Origin: Corynebacterium minutissimum | GTDB taxonomy: Bacteria; Actinomycetota; Actinomycetes; Mycobacteriales; Mycobacteriaceae | Direction: 5' to 3' | Length of the DNA stretch: 64,000 nt | Assembly (NCBI RefSeq): GCF_000805675.1 | Contig: NZ_JSEF01000018.1 | Location: forward strand, 1 to 64,000 | In this document: piece by piece, positions 8,382 through 18,300 of the stretch | Layout: each line of letters opens with the position of its first letter | Numbering within the stretch: the stretch's first letter is position 1 | Position numbers and translations under genes: made by a program | The notes under the pieces: model-generated | What the model was told of the DNA's origin: nothing | The model's input: the letters and a program-made list of their open reading frames with translations, nothing else | Databases searched by the model: none

Positions 8382-9020
8382 GTGGAATCCAGCTCAAAGT
8401 CACCGGAGATACTGGTCCCGAGGCGTCGGCCAGCGCAAGCGAGCAGCCGCGCCAAATATGACCGGATTTTGTCCTGCGCGCGTGAGACGCTCGTGGACCA
8501 TGGCTTTGAGTCTTTTACCTTCGACGAGGTCTCGCGCCGCGCGGAGGTACCCATTGGCACGTTGTACCAATACTTTGCCAACAAGTATGTGCTGATTTGC
8601 GAGCTTGACCGCCAAGATACCGCGGAGATGTTGGCGGAAGTCGAGCGTTTCTCGCATCGCGTTCCAGCACTTCAGTGGCCGGACTTTCTCGAGGAATTCA
8701 TCGACCGCATGGCGCGGGTGTGGCGCAATGACCCCTCGCGCCGCGCGGTGTGGCATGCCGTGCAATCCACGCCGGCGACTCGTGCCACGGCCGCCGACAC
8801 GGAGCTTAGCCTGCTCAAGCCCATCGCGGAGATCATCAAACCTCTCGCCCCCGACATGGACGATGCCGCCCGGATAGAAATCGCGGCCTTCCTCGTCCAC
8901 ACGGTGGTGTCCTTGCTCAACTACAGCATCATGCGCGCTGAGGACAGCGTCGACGGCGTGGTGGAAGAAATTAAGCGCATGCTCATCGCTTATCTCTTCG
9001 CTATCGCGACTGGCGGCTAA
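8382..9020 (+). CDS. fasR: TetR-family regulator, probable FasR
   Basis: The 212-residue protein has an N-terminal TetR helix-turn-helix (FTFDEVSRRAEVPIGTLYQYFANK, about residues 45-68) and an all-helical ligand-binding C-terminus. Its position between bcp and acpS and near the type I FAS gene matches FasR of C. glutamicum, which represses fasA and acetyl-CoA carboxylase genes and senses acyl-CoA. That identity is inferred from context and length, not from an alignment. The GTG start follows the bcp stop by 3 bp. The 3' end overlaps the convergent acpS gene by 20 bp. Confidence 0.8.
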   Translation: MESSSKSPEILVPRRRPAQASSRAKYDRILSCARETLVDHGFESFTFDEVSRRAEVPIGTLYQYFANKYVLICELDRQDTAEMLAEVERFSHRVPALQWPDFLEEFIDRMARVWRNDPSRRAVWHAVQSTPATRATAADTELSLLKPIAEIIKPLAPDMDDAARIEIAAFLVHTVVSLLNYSIMRAEDSVDGVVEEIKRMLIAYLFAIATGG

Positions 9021-9432
9021 GAATGACCGTGGCGGTGGCATAGTCGCCGTCATGGCTGATGGAGAGCGCTGTGGTGTACTCCCCCAAGGAGTCGTGGGCT
9101 TGGCGGGCCGCCTCCCCGCGCAGTGCTAGGGCCACGCGGCCCCAGGCGTCGGGGTGAACCTCAATCTCTGCCCAGTCTACGGATTCCTCTGCCATGACCG
9201 GCGGGCGCCCGTAGAGCGCCTGGGACCATGCCTTGATGAAGGCTTCCTTGGCGGCCCAGCGCCCAGCCAGGTGCTGCGCGCGGGCCTGCCCATCCAACCC
9301 TCGGGACTGCGCCACGCGCAGCTCGAAGGCACTAAAGACCCGCTCAAAACTCGTGCCCGGGGTATCCAGCTGCTGAGCAAAGGAGGGAATGTGCACTAGG
9401 TCGGTGCCCACGCTCACGCCGCTTACTGTCAT
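9001..9432 (-). CDS. acpS: Holo-[acyl-carrier-protein] synthase
   Basis: The 143-residue enzyme transfers 4'-phosphopantetheine from CoA to the acyl carrier serine of fatty acid synthase. Motifs are GTDLVHI with the metal-binding Asp at the N-terminus, then FSAFEL and GRWAAKEAFIKAW with the catalytic Glu and Lys. Corynebacterial type I FAS lacks the phosphopantetheinyl transferase domain found in fungal FAS, so this separate enzyme is needed to activate the FAS at 12353-21280. It starts at ATG 9432, 10 bp after the sugar ABC ATPase gene, and probably shares its transcript. Confidence 0.93.
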   Translation of the reverse strand: MTVSGVSVGTDLVHIPSFAQQLDTPGTSFERVFSAFELRVAQSRGLDGQARAQHLAGRWAAKEAFIKAWSQALYGRPPVMAEESVDWAEIEVHPDAWGRVALALRGEAARQAHDSLGEYTTALSISHDGDYATATVILSRQSR

Positions 9433-9442
9433 GCGGGTCAGC

Positions 9443-10195
9443 TTAGCGCGCCAGCTCCTGCTTGAGCTCCTCCAGCTCATCGCCGCCGGCCATCCACTGG
9501 GTCAGCTCGGGAAGGGTAACGTCCGCCTTGGCGGCATCTAAGGACATCTCTCCAACGGTCAGGACCACGAAATGGTCGCCCACCAAATAAGCGTGCTGCG
9601 GATTGTGGGTAATGAACACCACGCCCATGCCGCGCTCGCGGGCAGCGTTAATGAATCGCAGTACCATGCCGGACTGCTTCACGCCGAGCGCGGCCGTGGG
9701 CTCGTCCAGGATGATGTAGCGCGCGCCGAAATAGATGGCACGCGCGATGGCGACCACCTGACGCTGGCCGCCGGAGAGTGCGGAGAGTTCCACGGAGACG
9801 TCGCCAAGCACAATGCCCATCTCAGCCAGCTGGTCATGCGTAATACGCTTCATCTCTTCCTCCCGCAGACGCCCCAGCGCCCCCGTGAGCTCCTGCCCCA
9901 GGAAGAAGTTGCGCCACACCGACAGCGAGGGCACCAAGGCCAAATCCTGGTACACGGTGGCGATACCGGCATCGAGGGAATCGCGCGGGCTATCGAAACG
10001 AACCTCGTCCCCATCGACAGTGATGGTGCCACCGGTGGGCTGGTTGAGGCCCGCAAGAATCTTGATCAGCGTGGATTTGCCCGCGCCGTTGTCTCCTAAA
10101 ACGCAGGTCACCGCACCTTCCTGCACGGTAAGGTTGATGCCGCGCAGGGCGTGGAAGTTGCCGAAGGTTTGGGAAATATCGTGCAGCTCAATCAT
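9443..10195 (-). CDS. Sugar-type ABC transporter ATPase (single-domain, FrcA-like)
   Basis: The 250-residue ATPase shows Walker A GDNGAGKST, signature LSGGQRQVV, Walker B YIILDEPTAALG and the switch region VVFITHNP. Unlike RbsA and MglA it carries one ATPase domain, as in the fructose transporter FrcA and its relatives, so a homodimer would drive transport. It starts 3 bp after the permease stop. The substrate is unknown. Confidence 0.92.
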   Translation of the reverse strand: MIELHDISQTFGNFHALRGINLTVQEGAVTCVLGDNGAGKSTLIKILAGLNQPTGGTITVDGDEVRFDSPRDSLDAGIATVYQDLALVPSLSVWRNFFLGQELTGALGRLREEEMKRITHDQLAEMGIVLGDVSVELSALSGGQRQVVAIARAIYFGARYIILDEPTAALGVKQSGMVLRFINAARERGMGVVFITHNPQHAYLVGDHFVVLTVGEMSLDAAKADVTLPELTQWMAGGDELEELKQELAR

Positions 10196-10198
10196 GGT

Positions 10199-11263
10199 TT
10201 ATCGCCTCTTGGTGAAGTTGGCTACCGACGTATTCGTCAGCACAGCAAAAAGCAGCATGGCGCCGAGGAAGAACTTGAACCAGTCCGGGTTCCAGCCCGC
10301 ATACACGATGCCCTGATTGGTCATGCCGAAGATGAGCGCGCCGATGGCGGTGCCCACCGCGGTACCGCGCCCGCCGGTCATGGAACAGCCACCAATAACG
10401 GCGGCAATGATGTAGAGGAACTCGTTACCAATGCCCTGGCCTGCCTGGATGGAATCAAAAGCGAAGAGCGTATGCATACCGACGAACCACGCGGCAAAAC
10501 CGACGAACATAAACAGCGCCACCTTGACGCGGCGCACGGGAACGCCTACGGCACGGGCGGCAGCATCGTCGCCACCGACGGCGAAGATCCAGTTTCCCCA
10601 GCGTGTTTTGTACAGCACCCACGAGGCAATCGCCACGAAAAGGATCCACCACAGGACCGTGGCACGGATACTCAGCGAGCCCACGTGGAGGGTGCCAGCG
10701 AACACCACGCGTGCGGAGGGAAATCCTTCCATATCCGCGATGGTGGGCGTGGCCACCTGACCAGTGACTAGCTTGGTGATGGCGAGGTTAAGGCCCTGCA
10801 GCATGAGGAAGGCCGCCAAGGTAATGAGGAAGGAATCAATCTTGGTGCGCGTGACCAACAGGCCGTTGAGTGCACCGATGGCCAGCGCGGTGAGCAAGGA
10901 CAACCCCACACCTACCCAGGAGTTGAGGTGGAAATTGTAATTGAGCATCGTGGCCACGAGCGCCGCAGAAGTCACGGCCACACCGGAAGACAGGTCGAAC
11001 TCGTTACCAATCATGAGCAGGCCCACCGCGAGGGCCACAATGCCCAGCGTAGAGCTGGCATACAACACCGTGGAGAACGCCTCCAGGGAACGGAAAGCGG
11101 GGGCGACAATCATGAACAGGGCAAAGATGACCACCGCGCCGAGCAGGCTGGCTAGCTCTGGGCGGCGTACAAGACGGGAGAATCCGCTGCGCTGGGTCAG
11201 GCGGGTATCGCCTGTGCTTGCCGACGCCTCCTCGTCTCCCCTCACCGGCACCGCCTGGCTCAT
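10199..11263 (-). CDS. Sugar-type ABC transporter permease (RbsC/FrcB family)
   Basis: The 354-residue protein has about ten membrane segments and family blocks such as EFDLSSGVAVTSAALVATML in the first third and the glycine-rich GCSMTGGRGTAVGTAIGALIFG near the C-terminus, which contacts the ATPase. The start codon overlaps the binding-protein stop as ATGA. A polar tract of about 35 residues precedes the first helix. Confidence 0.92.
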   Translation of the reverse strand: MSQAVPVRGDEEASASTGDTRLTQRSGFSRLVRRPELASLLGAVVIFALFMIVAPAFRSLEAFSTVLYASSTLGIVALAVGLLMIGNEFDLSSGVAVTSAALVATMLNYNFHLNSWVGVGLSLLTALAIGALNGLLVTRTKIDSFLITLAAFLMLQGLNLAITKLVTGQVATPTIADMEGFPSARVVFAGTLHVGSLSIRATVLWWILFVAIASWVLYKTRWGNWIFAVGGDDAAARAVGVPVRRVKVALFMFVGFAAWFVGMHTLFAFDSIQAGQGIGNEFLYIIAAVIGGCSMTGGRGTAVGTAIGALIFGMTNQGIVYAGWNPDWFKFFLGAMLLFAVLTNTSVANFTKRR

Positions 11264-12255
11264 CGCAGGCCCTCCTTTGCCGACTCAGAAATGATGTCCA
11301 CATTGGTGGAATCCACGAAGGACGGGCCGGTGTAGACTGGGCGTCCGCCGCCCAGAGTGGATCCGTTGCGGTGCGCTAGCCACAGGGCGTCGACAGCGAG
11401 GTAGCCCTGCATGTAGGGCTGCTGGTCCACGGCCCATTGGACTGTGCCGTCCGCGATGGCGTCGACAAGCTCGGCGTTGGTGTCGAAGGTGGCCACCTTC
11501 GCATCAGAACCAGCATCCGCCACCGCGGCGGTCGAGCGCATGGCCACCGACGCCTGCAGGGCCATGACCCAGTCGATGGATTTATCCTGTGCCAGCTTGG
11601 CGTTGATGGTGGACTGCGCAGCGGTGAGGTCCTTGCCGTTGACGTAGAGGATCTCCACCTTTCCGCCGGCCATTCCTTCCTTCAGGCCCGCGCAGCGCGC
11701 CTCCTGGGAGGAGTTGCCCTGCTCGTGGATGACGCACAGCGCATGTTTGGCGCCATCGTCCTTGAGACGCTCGCCAGCCTTGGTGCCCGCGACCTTTTCC
11801 TCTTGGCCGAAGAAAGCACTCATGCCGTACTTCTGGTAGTCATCCATGCCGGCATTCAGCCCCACGGTGGGGATCCCAGCGTCGGCTGCCTTCTTAGCCA
11901 CAGGGCCAATAGCGCCCGCATTCGGCATGGTCACGGCGATGCCGTCCACTCCCGAGTCGATGGCGGATTGCACCAGGTTGGCCTGGTTGGGAGCCTCCGG
12001 GTCTGAGGAATAGCGCAGCTCAATGTTGTCCTTGCGCGCGGCATCCTCCGCGCCCTTGCGCACGAGGTCCCAGTACGTGTCACCCGGCGCGCCGTGGGAG
12101 ACCATGGCGACAACGAGACGTTCGGTATCGACGCCTCCGGCTAGTTCGCCGTCGGCGCTGGGGCGGGGTGCGCCGCCGGTGGCGGAGCACCCCCCAATCG
12201 TGGCGGCGAGGGCAACAGTAATAACACCAAGTAAAGGTTTTGTGCTGATTTTCAC
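11260..12255 (-). CDS. Sugar-type ABC transporter substrate-binding lipoprotein
   Basis: The 331-residue lipoprotein has lipobox ATIGGC followed by a type I (RbsB-like) binding fold with blocks AIDSGVDGIAVTMPNAGAIG and AVDQQPYMQGYLAVDAL. The latter is typical of pentose, hexose and inositol binders. I chose GTG at 12255, which gives a compact signal peptide. A TTG at 12291 would add 12 residues; neither has a convincing ribosome-binding site. It is the first gene of an importer operon ending in acpS. The ligand cannot be deduced. Confidence 0.9.
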   Translation of the reverse strand: MKISTKPLLGVITVALAATIGGCSATGGAPRPSADGELAGGVDTERLVVAMVSHGAPGDTYWDLVRKGAEDAARKDNIELRYSSDPEAPNQANLVQSAIDSGVDGIAVTMPNAGAIGPVAKKAADAGIPTVGLNAGMDDYQKYGMSAFFGQEEKVAGTKAGERLKDDGAKHALCVIHEQGNSSQEARCAGLKEGMAGGKVEILYVNGKDLTAAQSTINAKLAQDKSIDWVMALQASVAMRSTAAVADAGSDAKVATFDTNAELVDAIADGTVQWAVDQQPYMQGYLAVDALWLAHRNGSTLGGGRPVYTGPSFVDSTNVDIISESAKEGLR

Positions 12256-12352
12256 CCTTGCATGGTGCCCCAGCCCACACCTCGGGTTCAACCCATCTGA
12301 CCTGCTTCTTTATCGTTTCAGACGGCGCACGCTGGGGGTATCCGGCGGCTTT

Positions 12353-15300
12353 TTACCCCCGCTCAGCGTCGGGCTCGAGTACGCCATGACGCATTCGCGC
12401 GTCTTCACTGAGCAACACGGCAGCCTCGCGTTCCTTAACCTCCGCGGCGTGTCCATCGCCCAGGTTGCGATCGACCGGCCTCTGGTACAGCGCCGAGCCG
12501 CCCCGCATGGCTTCCTCGAGGCGGCGCAAACCAGAGCGTTCTCGCGCTTCGGCTCTGTCGCGCCATGCCCGTGCATAGTCCTCGCCGTGTTCAGCTACGA
12601 GTGCCGTCACGAAGGCCTCTGGGTGCACCACCGCAATGAGCGCGGAGACATGGCCAAAGCCCAAGGACGTCACCAGCCCCGCTTTGGGTGGGGTCCGGCG
12701 CAGGTCCAGCGGCTGGCGCAGCCACACGAGGTGCTCGTGCCGGCGCAAATCAGGGTCCACGCAGTCCAGCGAACGGTTCGGCGGAACGATACCTCCGCGC
12801 AGCACCTGGCAGAGTCCGATGAGCTGGAAGGCCGCAGCTCCGCCCTTGGCGTGGCCAGTCAGGGTCTTTTGTGAAATAACGTAGAGCGGGTTCCCGTCGC
12901 TGCGCCCGAGGGCACGCGCGATGCGCTCGTGGAGGTCGGACTCGTTAGGGTCATTAGCACTCGTGGAGGTGTCGTGCTTGGACACCACCGCGATGTCGTC
13001 TGGCGCCACACCGAGTTCCTGCAAAGACTGCGCGAGGCGCGAGTCTGTTCCCCCGCGCGCGGCAGACAGCGCCCCGAGGCCCGGCGCGGGGATGGAGGTG
13101 TGCGCGCCGTCGGCGAAGGACTCGGTAAAGCCCACCACGCCGAGGACCGGCAGGCCCAGCTCCGCGGCTAAACTTCCGCGCGCAAGCAGCAGCGTGCCGC
13201 CACCTTCAGACTCGACAAAACCGCCGCGGCGGCGGTCGTTGGCCCGGGAGAAGAAGCGGTGCTCGATGCCCTTGGCCTCCATTTCTGAGCTATCGGCAGT
13301 AGCCGCCATGTCGCCGAAGCCAGTGATCCCCTCGACGGAGAGTGCATCAATCCCACCGGCGACGACGAAATCTGCCTTATGAAGGCGCAGCTTGTCCACG
13401 GCTTCCTCGACGGACACCGCCGCCGTTGCGCATGCCGACACTGGATGCACCATCTGGCCGTAGCCGCCGACGTAAGACTGCATCACGTGCGCGGCAATGA
13501 CGTTGGGCAGGGCTTCCTGCAAGATGTCGTGCTGGCGAGGATGGGCCAGGAGCTTATCAACGTACAACGAACGCAACGCCTCCTGCCCCGCCATACCGGT
13601 TCCCTGGGTAGAGCTCACTCGCGCCGGGTGGACGTGGGCAAGCAGCTCGGCAGGGCTAAAGCCGGCGGCAAGGAACGCCTCGACGGTGCACACAAGGTTC
13701 CATAGCGCCAGGCGGTCCACGCTATCCAGCATGTCCGCCGGGATGCCGTAGACAGCGGGATCGAAGCCTTCCGGAATCTGTCCACCCACGAATCGCGTCA
13801 TGGCTACGCGCCGCGGCACGCGTACAGCGGACCCGGCAGGGCGGGTCACCTGCCATTCGGCCTCACCGCCAGGGCTCGTGAGCACTCGCCGCATCGTTGC
13901 GCCCTTGCAGCTATCCACGAAGGACTGTGCGGTGGCTTCATCTTCTACGGCGAAGGTGAGCGGTTTCTCCAGATAGATGGTAGTAAGCTCAGGGGCAAGG
14001 TTGTCCACCATGGGCAGGTGCGGGCCGAAGTCATCGTGGAAGCGGCGCACACCGATGCCGGCAAGGACCTCATCGTGGAAGCGGTCGTAGATATCTTCCT
14101 CTGCGATTTCTTCGCCCTCCGGCGTGGTCCACGCTGCCGAAGTGTCATCCCATGTCACGAGGCCGCGGCTCCACGCCAGCTCCAGAACGCCTGCGGCAGA
14201 GAGATCTCCGCCGACTTCCGCCTCGAAGCGCGTGCGCGAAGTGCCCAGCGGGCCCAACTCCCCTGCTCCGACGATGACGACCATCTCTTCCAAGGACTGG
14301 GTAACCCCATCGAAGCGGGGTGTTGTCGAGTCCAGTGGCGCAAGCACATTCGGCAGAGCCTTGACGGTGCGCGGCGCTGGGCTAGGGGACTTGGTGGGGG
14401 TCGGGGGGACGTCGCCAAGCGCGGCGTCGCGAGCAAGCGCAGCGAAGTCCAGGTCGGCCCCAGCCAAACCGCCTGTGAAGTCCATAGCCACCGGCGCTTC
14501 GGCAGTCTGGATAAGTATGTCCTCGTTCGCGGCGTTATCCACAAGGCGCATCGCCATGTCCTTCGCCGAGAAAGTGCTCACGCCGCGGGCCTCAACCTGC
14601 TCGACGAGTGGATCGTTGCCTGCCATGAGCCCCGTGCCGCGCACCCAACCAATGAGCGCGTGGACCAGCGAGGTTCGCGCGCCCCAGGTGTTCTGCTCGG
14701 AGTACCAGCGCTGCACCAGGGCATCGAACGCTGCCTTGGCCTCGCCATAAGCGCCGTCGCCACCAAAGCGCCCGCGGTTGGGTGAACCTGGAAGCACCAC
14801 GTGCAGGCGATGCCCCAGGTGGGTATCCGCACCCAGCGCAGACAGGCCCGCGATGAGCTTTTCTACCGACCACAACAGCAGGCGCATCTGCGCTTCTGAT
14901 TCAGGACCCGCCTCCGCCACAGTGCCGCTTACGCGTGGGGCGGCGAAGGGGAAGAGCAGGTCCGGCACGAAGGCCGGCTTGCGCAGCTCGGTCTTTCCGC
15001 CCACGGTGTCCGTCTGTTCTGTGCCGATCCACTCCACCAGCGCGTCGATGTCGGCGAAGGAGTTAAGGTTGGCCGGGACTACCCACAGCGCTGCTGTGCC
15101 AACGGCGCGGGTGCGGTACAGCTCCTTGAAAAACTCCAGGCGTTCCTGGGTAAGCTGCGAGGTCGTTGCAATGACGGTGGCGCCTTCGACGAGCAACTCC
15201 GAGATGATCTCCGCACCAATCGAGCCCGGCGAGCCACCTGTTACCACGGCCACCTGCCCGGAGTGGAGCAGGAATTCACCGGGTACCTCAGCATCCACCG

Positions 15301-18300
15301 CTTGGTGGTGATAGCCCAGGTAGTCAGCCATACGCGCGACCTCCGCGCCAGCCCCCAGGACATCAAGGCGCGGATCTTCTACGCCCGCCGCCGCAGCGCG
15401 GACAAGGCCCTCGCGGGCATAAGCCCAGCAATCATCAAACAGGACGGCCTTCTTCGCGTCGAAGGCCGGCGCTACGCGCTGCGCCCAGTCCGGGCCAAGC
15501 TCCGCAGCCACAAGGTTGGCGAGGTGCTCGTCGTGCACCGTCTCCTCACCATGCTCAGAGTCGTCACCGTGCGCGGCGTCCTCACGGCCGAGGGCTTCCA
15601 GCAGCGTGCGGGCGGAATCCTCGAGTGCGGATTCGAGCCGCTCCGTATACGCAGCCAGCGCCGCTGGATCCACGGTGGAGGCAGCGCTCGCGTGCGACAC
15701 CCGGGCCACCGTGACGCCGGCGCGGGTTGTGGCGGCTATAAGGGAGGCGTCGATAAGCTCATCCAGCCCCTTTACGGTGGTAGCAGCGGTGACGGGAAGT
15801 GTAGCCAGCTCCCCGCCGCGCAGGGACGCGCCCTCCCGGCTGCCCACCACGAGCTCCGCCAGTGTGTGGTCGACCCAGCCCGGTCCCAGCCCCCACTCAT
15901 TGTTCACACGCTCGGCAATATATCCCGGCTTCTTTCCCGCCGGTCCGGTCACGCGGCGCACGGCCTGCGCCACCTGCTCGGTGAGCACTGGACCGAAAGC
16001 GTGATAGCCCGGCGCGCGCTGCGCCACGGTCTGCGCCAGCTCGCTCACCGGCATATCCGCCGCACCATCGATGGCGGCGATGCCGAACTCTACGCCTAGG
16101 TCCAACAGCAGCTGGTTGCGGCGGGAGGATACGCCCTCCACCAAACCTTCAATCGTATCGGTGGCCGCAATCTGATCGGGACGCACCTTCGTCCACAGGG
16201 CAATGAGCATCTCAACCGCCTGCTGTGTGTTCAACGGCTGGTCAGGAACCTCTTCGATCACGGCAGCCGGAGTAGCAGTATCGGCACTCGCCGGCTCATC
16301 GGCCGCGAGCTGTGGTGTGGGCTGTGGCGGCTGAGAAGGCTCGTCTTTCGGCACGGTCTCCCGCACTGGTGCCGGCTCTGCGTCCTCGGCGAAGACCCGG
16401 GCATGGTCGCGCTCGGTGTTGAGGACCTCGACCTTCACGCCGTCGTACTCCGGCAAGCTAAGAGTCTGCCCCATCATGTTGGCCACGGTGGGAGCGTGCC
16501 CCACCCCAACCTCGACGAAGCGCTCAACACCCAAGCCATGAAGCCCGGCCGCAGTCTTCGCATGACGCGGGGTCAGCAGCAGGTCCTGCGTTTCAATCCA
16601 ACGCACCGGGGAGGCAAACTGCCAGGCCAGCAGCTCCACCAGCAGTGTGCGGCCAAGCCTCTGCGGGTGCGCCGCGGCTGCTGCAAAGTCCTCCAGGATG
16701 GCCGTAATACGTGGCGAATCAACGACCAATGCGATGGCCTCCACAAAGTCACGGTCCACGGCGAAAGGCCGGGCAACGAGGTTGGGCACATAGCGCCCCA
16801 CCAGCACATCCAGGTCGATATCCTGCGGGATGAGCTCATCCAGGTGGACGCGGAAGTCATCCACCCCGTCCACTAAGCGTGAGGAGTGGAAAGGCACATC
16901 AATGCCCGGGATAGGAACGAAGGCATGTTGGCCAGGCGCCCAGTGCTCGGCGTTTTCCTCGATGGCAATAAGGCCATCCACCGTGCCGGCAATGGCGTAC
17001 TGGCGCCCGGCCACGTTGTAATTGACCACCTCGAGAAACTCCCCGGTGACCTCAATAGTTTCGGCGATGTAGTCCGTAACATCATCGGCGCGCATCCCCA
17101 TCTTGTGGGGCCTTAGCGCGCCCAGCCCGTAGCGCGAATAGCCCTCGGCGTCACGCTCCACAAGCCGGTCCATGGTGAGGCCGCGCACGTAGACGATCTC
17201 CAACACGGCCTCGAGGGAAAGTACCTCGGCGTAGGCAGCCAGCGCGTTGTACTCGCCTACGGAATGCCCGCCAAAGGCCGCCGTTTTATCCAGAACCCCG
17301 GCTTCTTTCAACGCAGCAATCTGCGCGCAGCCCAGCGTGGCCATTGCTACCTGCGTGAACTGGGTAAGGTACAGGACACCATCGGGATGGGAATACGTCG
17401 TGCCACGCACGACCACGATGTCCGGGTTATTCCGCACGATCTCCAGAATGGAAAATCCCAGGTGCTGCCTCGTGTGCGCATCGGCGCGCTCCCACACCGC
17501 GCGGGCCGCGGGCGAAATCCCGTACTCCTGCATCCCCATCCCCGGAGCCTGGATTCCTTGTCCGGGGAAGGCATAAAACGTGCGTGGTGTGCTCATCGTG
17601 GCGCGTGCCTCCAGCACCACCACGCCGTCACTGGACGCGGTCACGGAGCGGACCTCGCCGTGGCCGCTGCGCTTATCGACGCCCACCCGGTCCACCACCA
17701 GCTCCACCTCACTGCCCGGGTGTACCGGCGCGAGCATGGTCGCGGACCACTGCAGGACTCGGGCCCCGTCGAAGGCGGCAGCAGTCTGCGCCAGCACTGA
17801 CGTCCACATGCCATGCACAATAGGGCCATCGTCTAGCCCCGCCAGTGCTGCGGCATTCGCAGACACGTGAATGGGGTTATGGTCCCCTGTCACCACAGCG
17901 AAAGGACGCATGGAGTCAGGCGCCATAACGGTGAGGCGGTGACGGAAAGACCGCGGGGTCTCCCGAACGAACTCCGAGAGGCCGTAAGCGGCGTCGTCTG
18001 CGTCTGGCGCAACACGAGTGCCGGTGCGTCCCGGGATGAGGAAACGTTCGCGCAGCCGGGCGAGGTTGCCGTCGTGCTCAATGTTCACCGCGACCTCGAC
18101 CACGCGGCCTGAGACCGTATCCCACACGCCACGCAAACTCGCGATGGCCTGCATCTGTAGGGGATCCGCGCTCGGCGCGGCCGTGGCGGCGAGAAGCCCC
18201 GCGGCCTCGTCGGCCAGTTCCAGCGAATGCTCAAGGTGGACAAGGTTGAGCAGGCCCTCAACCACGGGTTCCCCCACCGCAGCATGCTCGCCGGCCGCAC

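Noticed and set aside
12331..12360. GGGGGTA/TACCCCC as a terminator after fasA
   Set aside because: The right arm contains the fasA stop codon and coding end, the loop is long, and there is no T-run on the minus strand.
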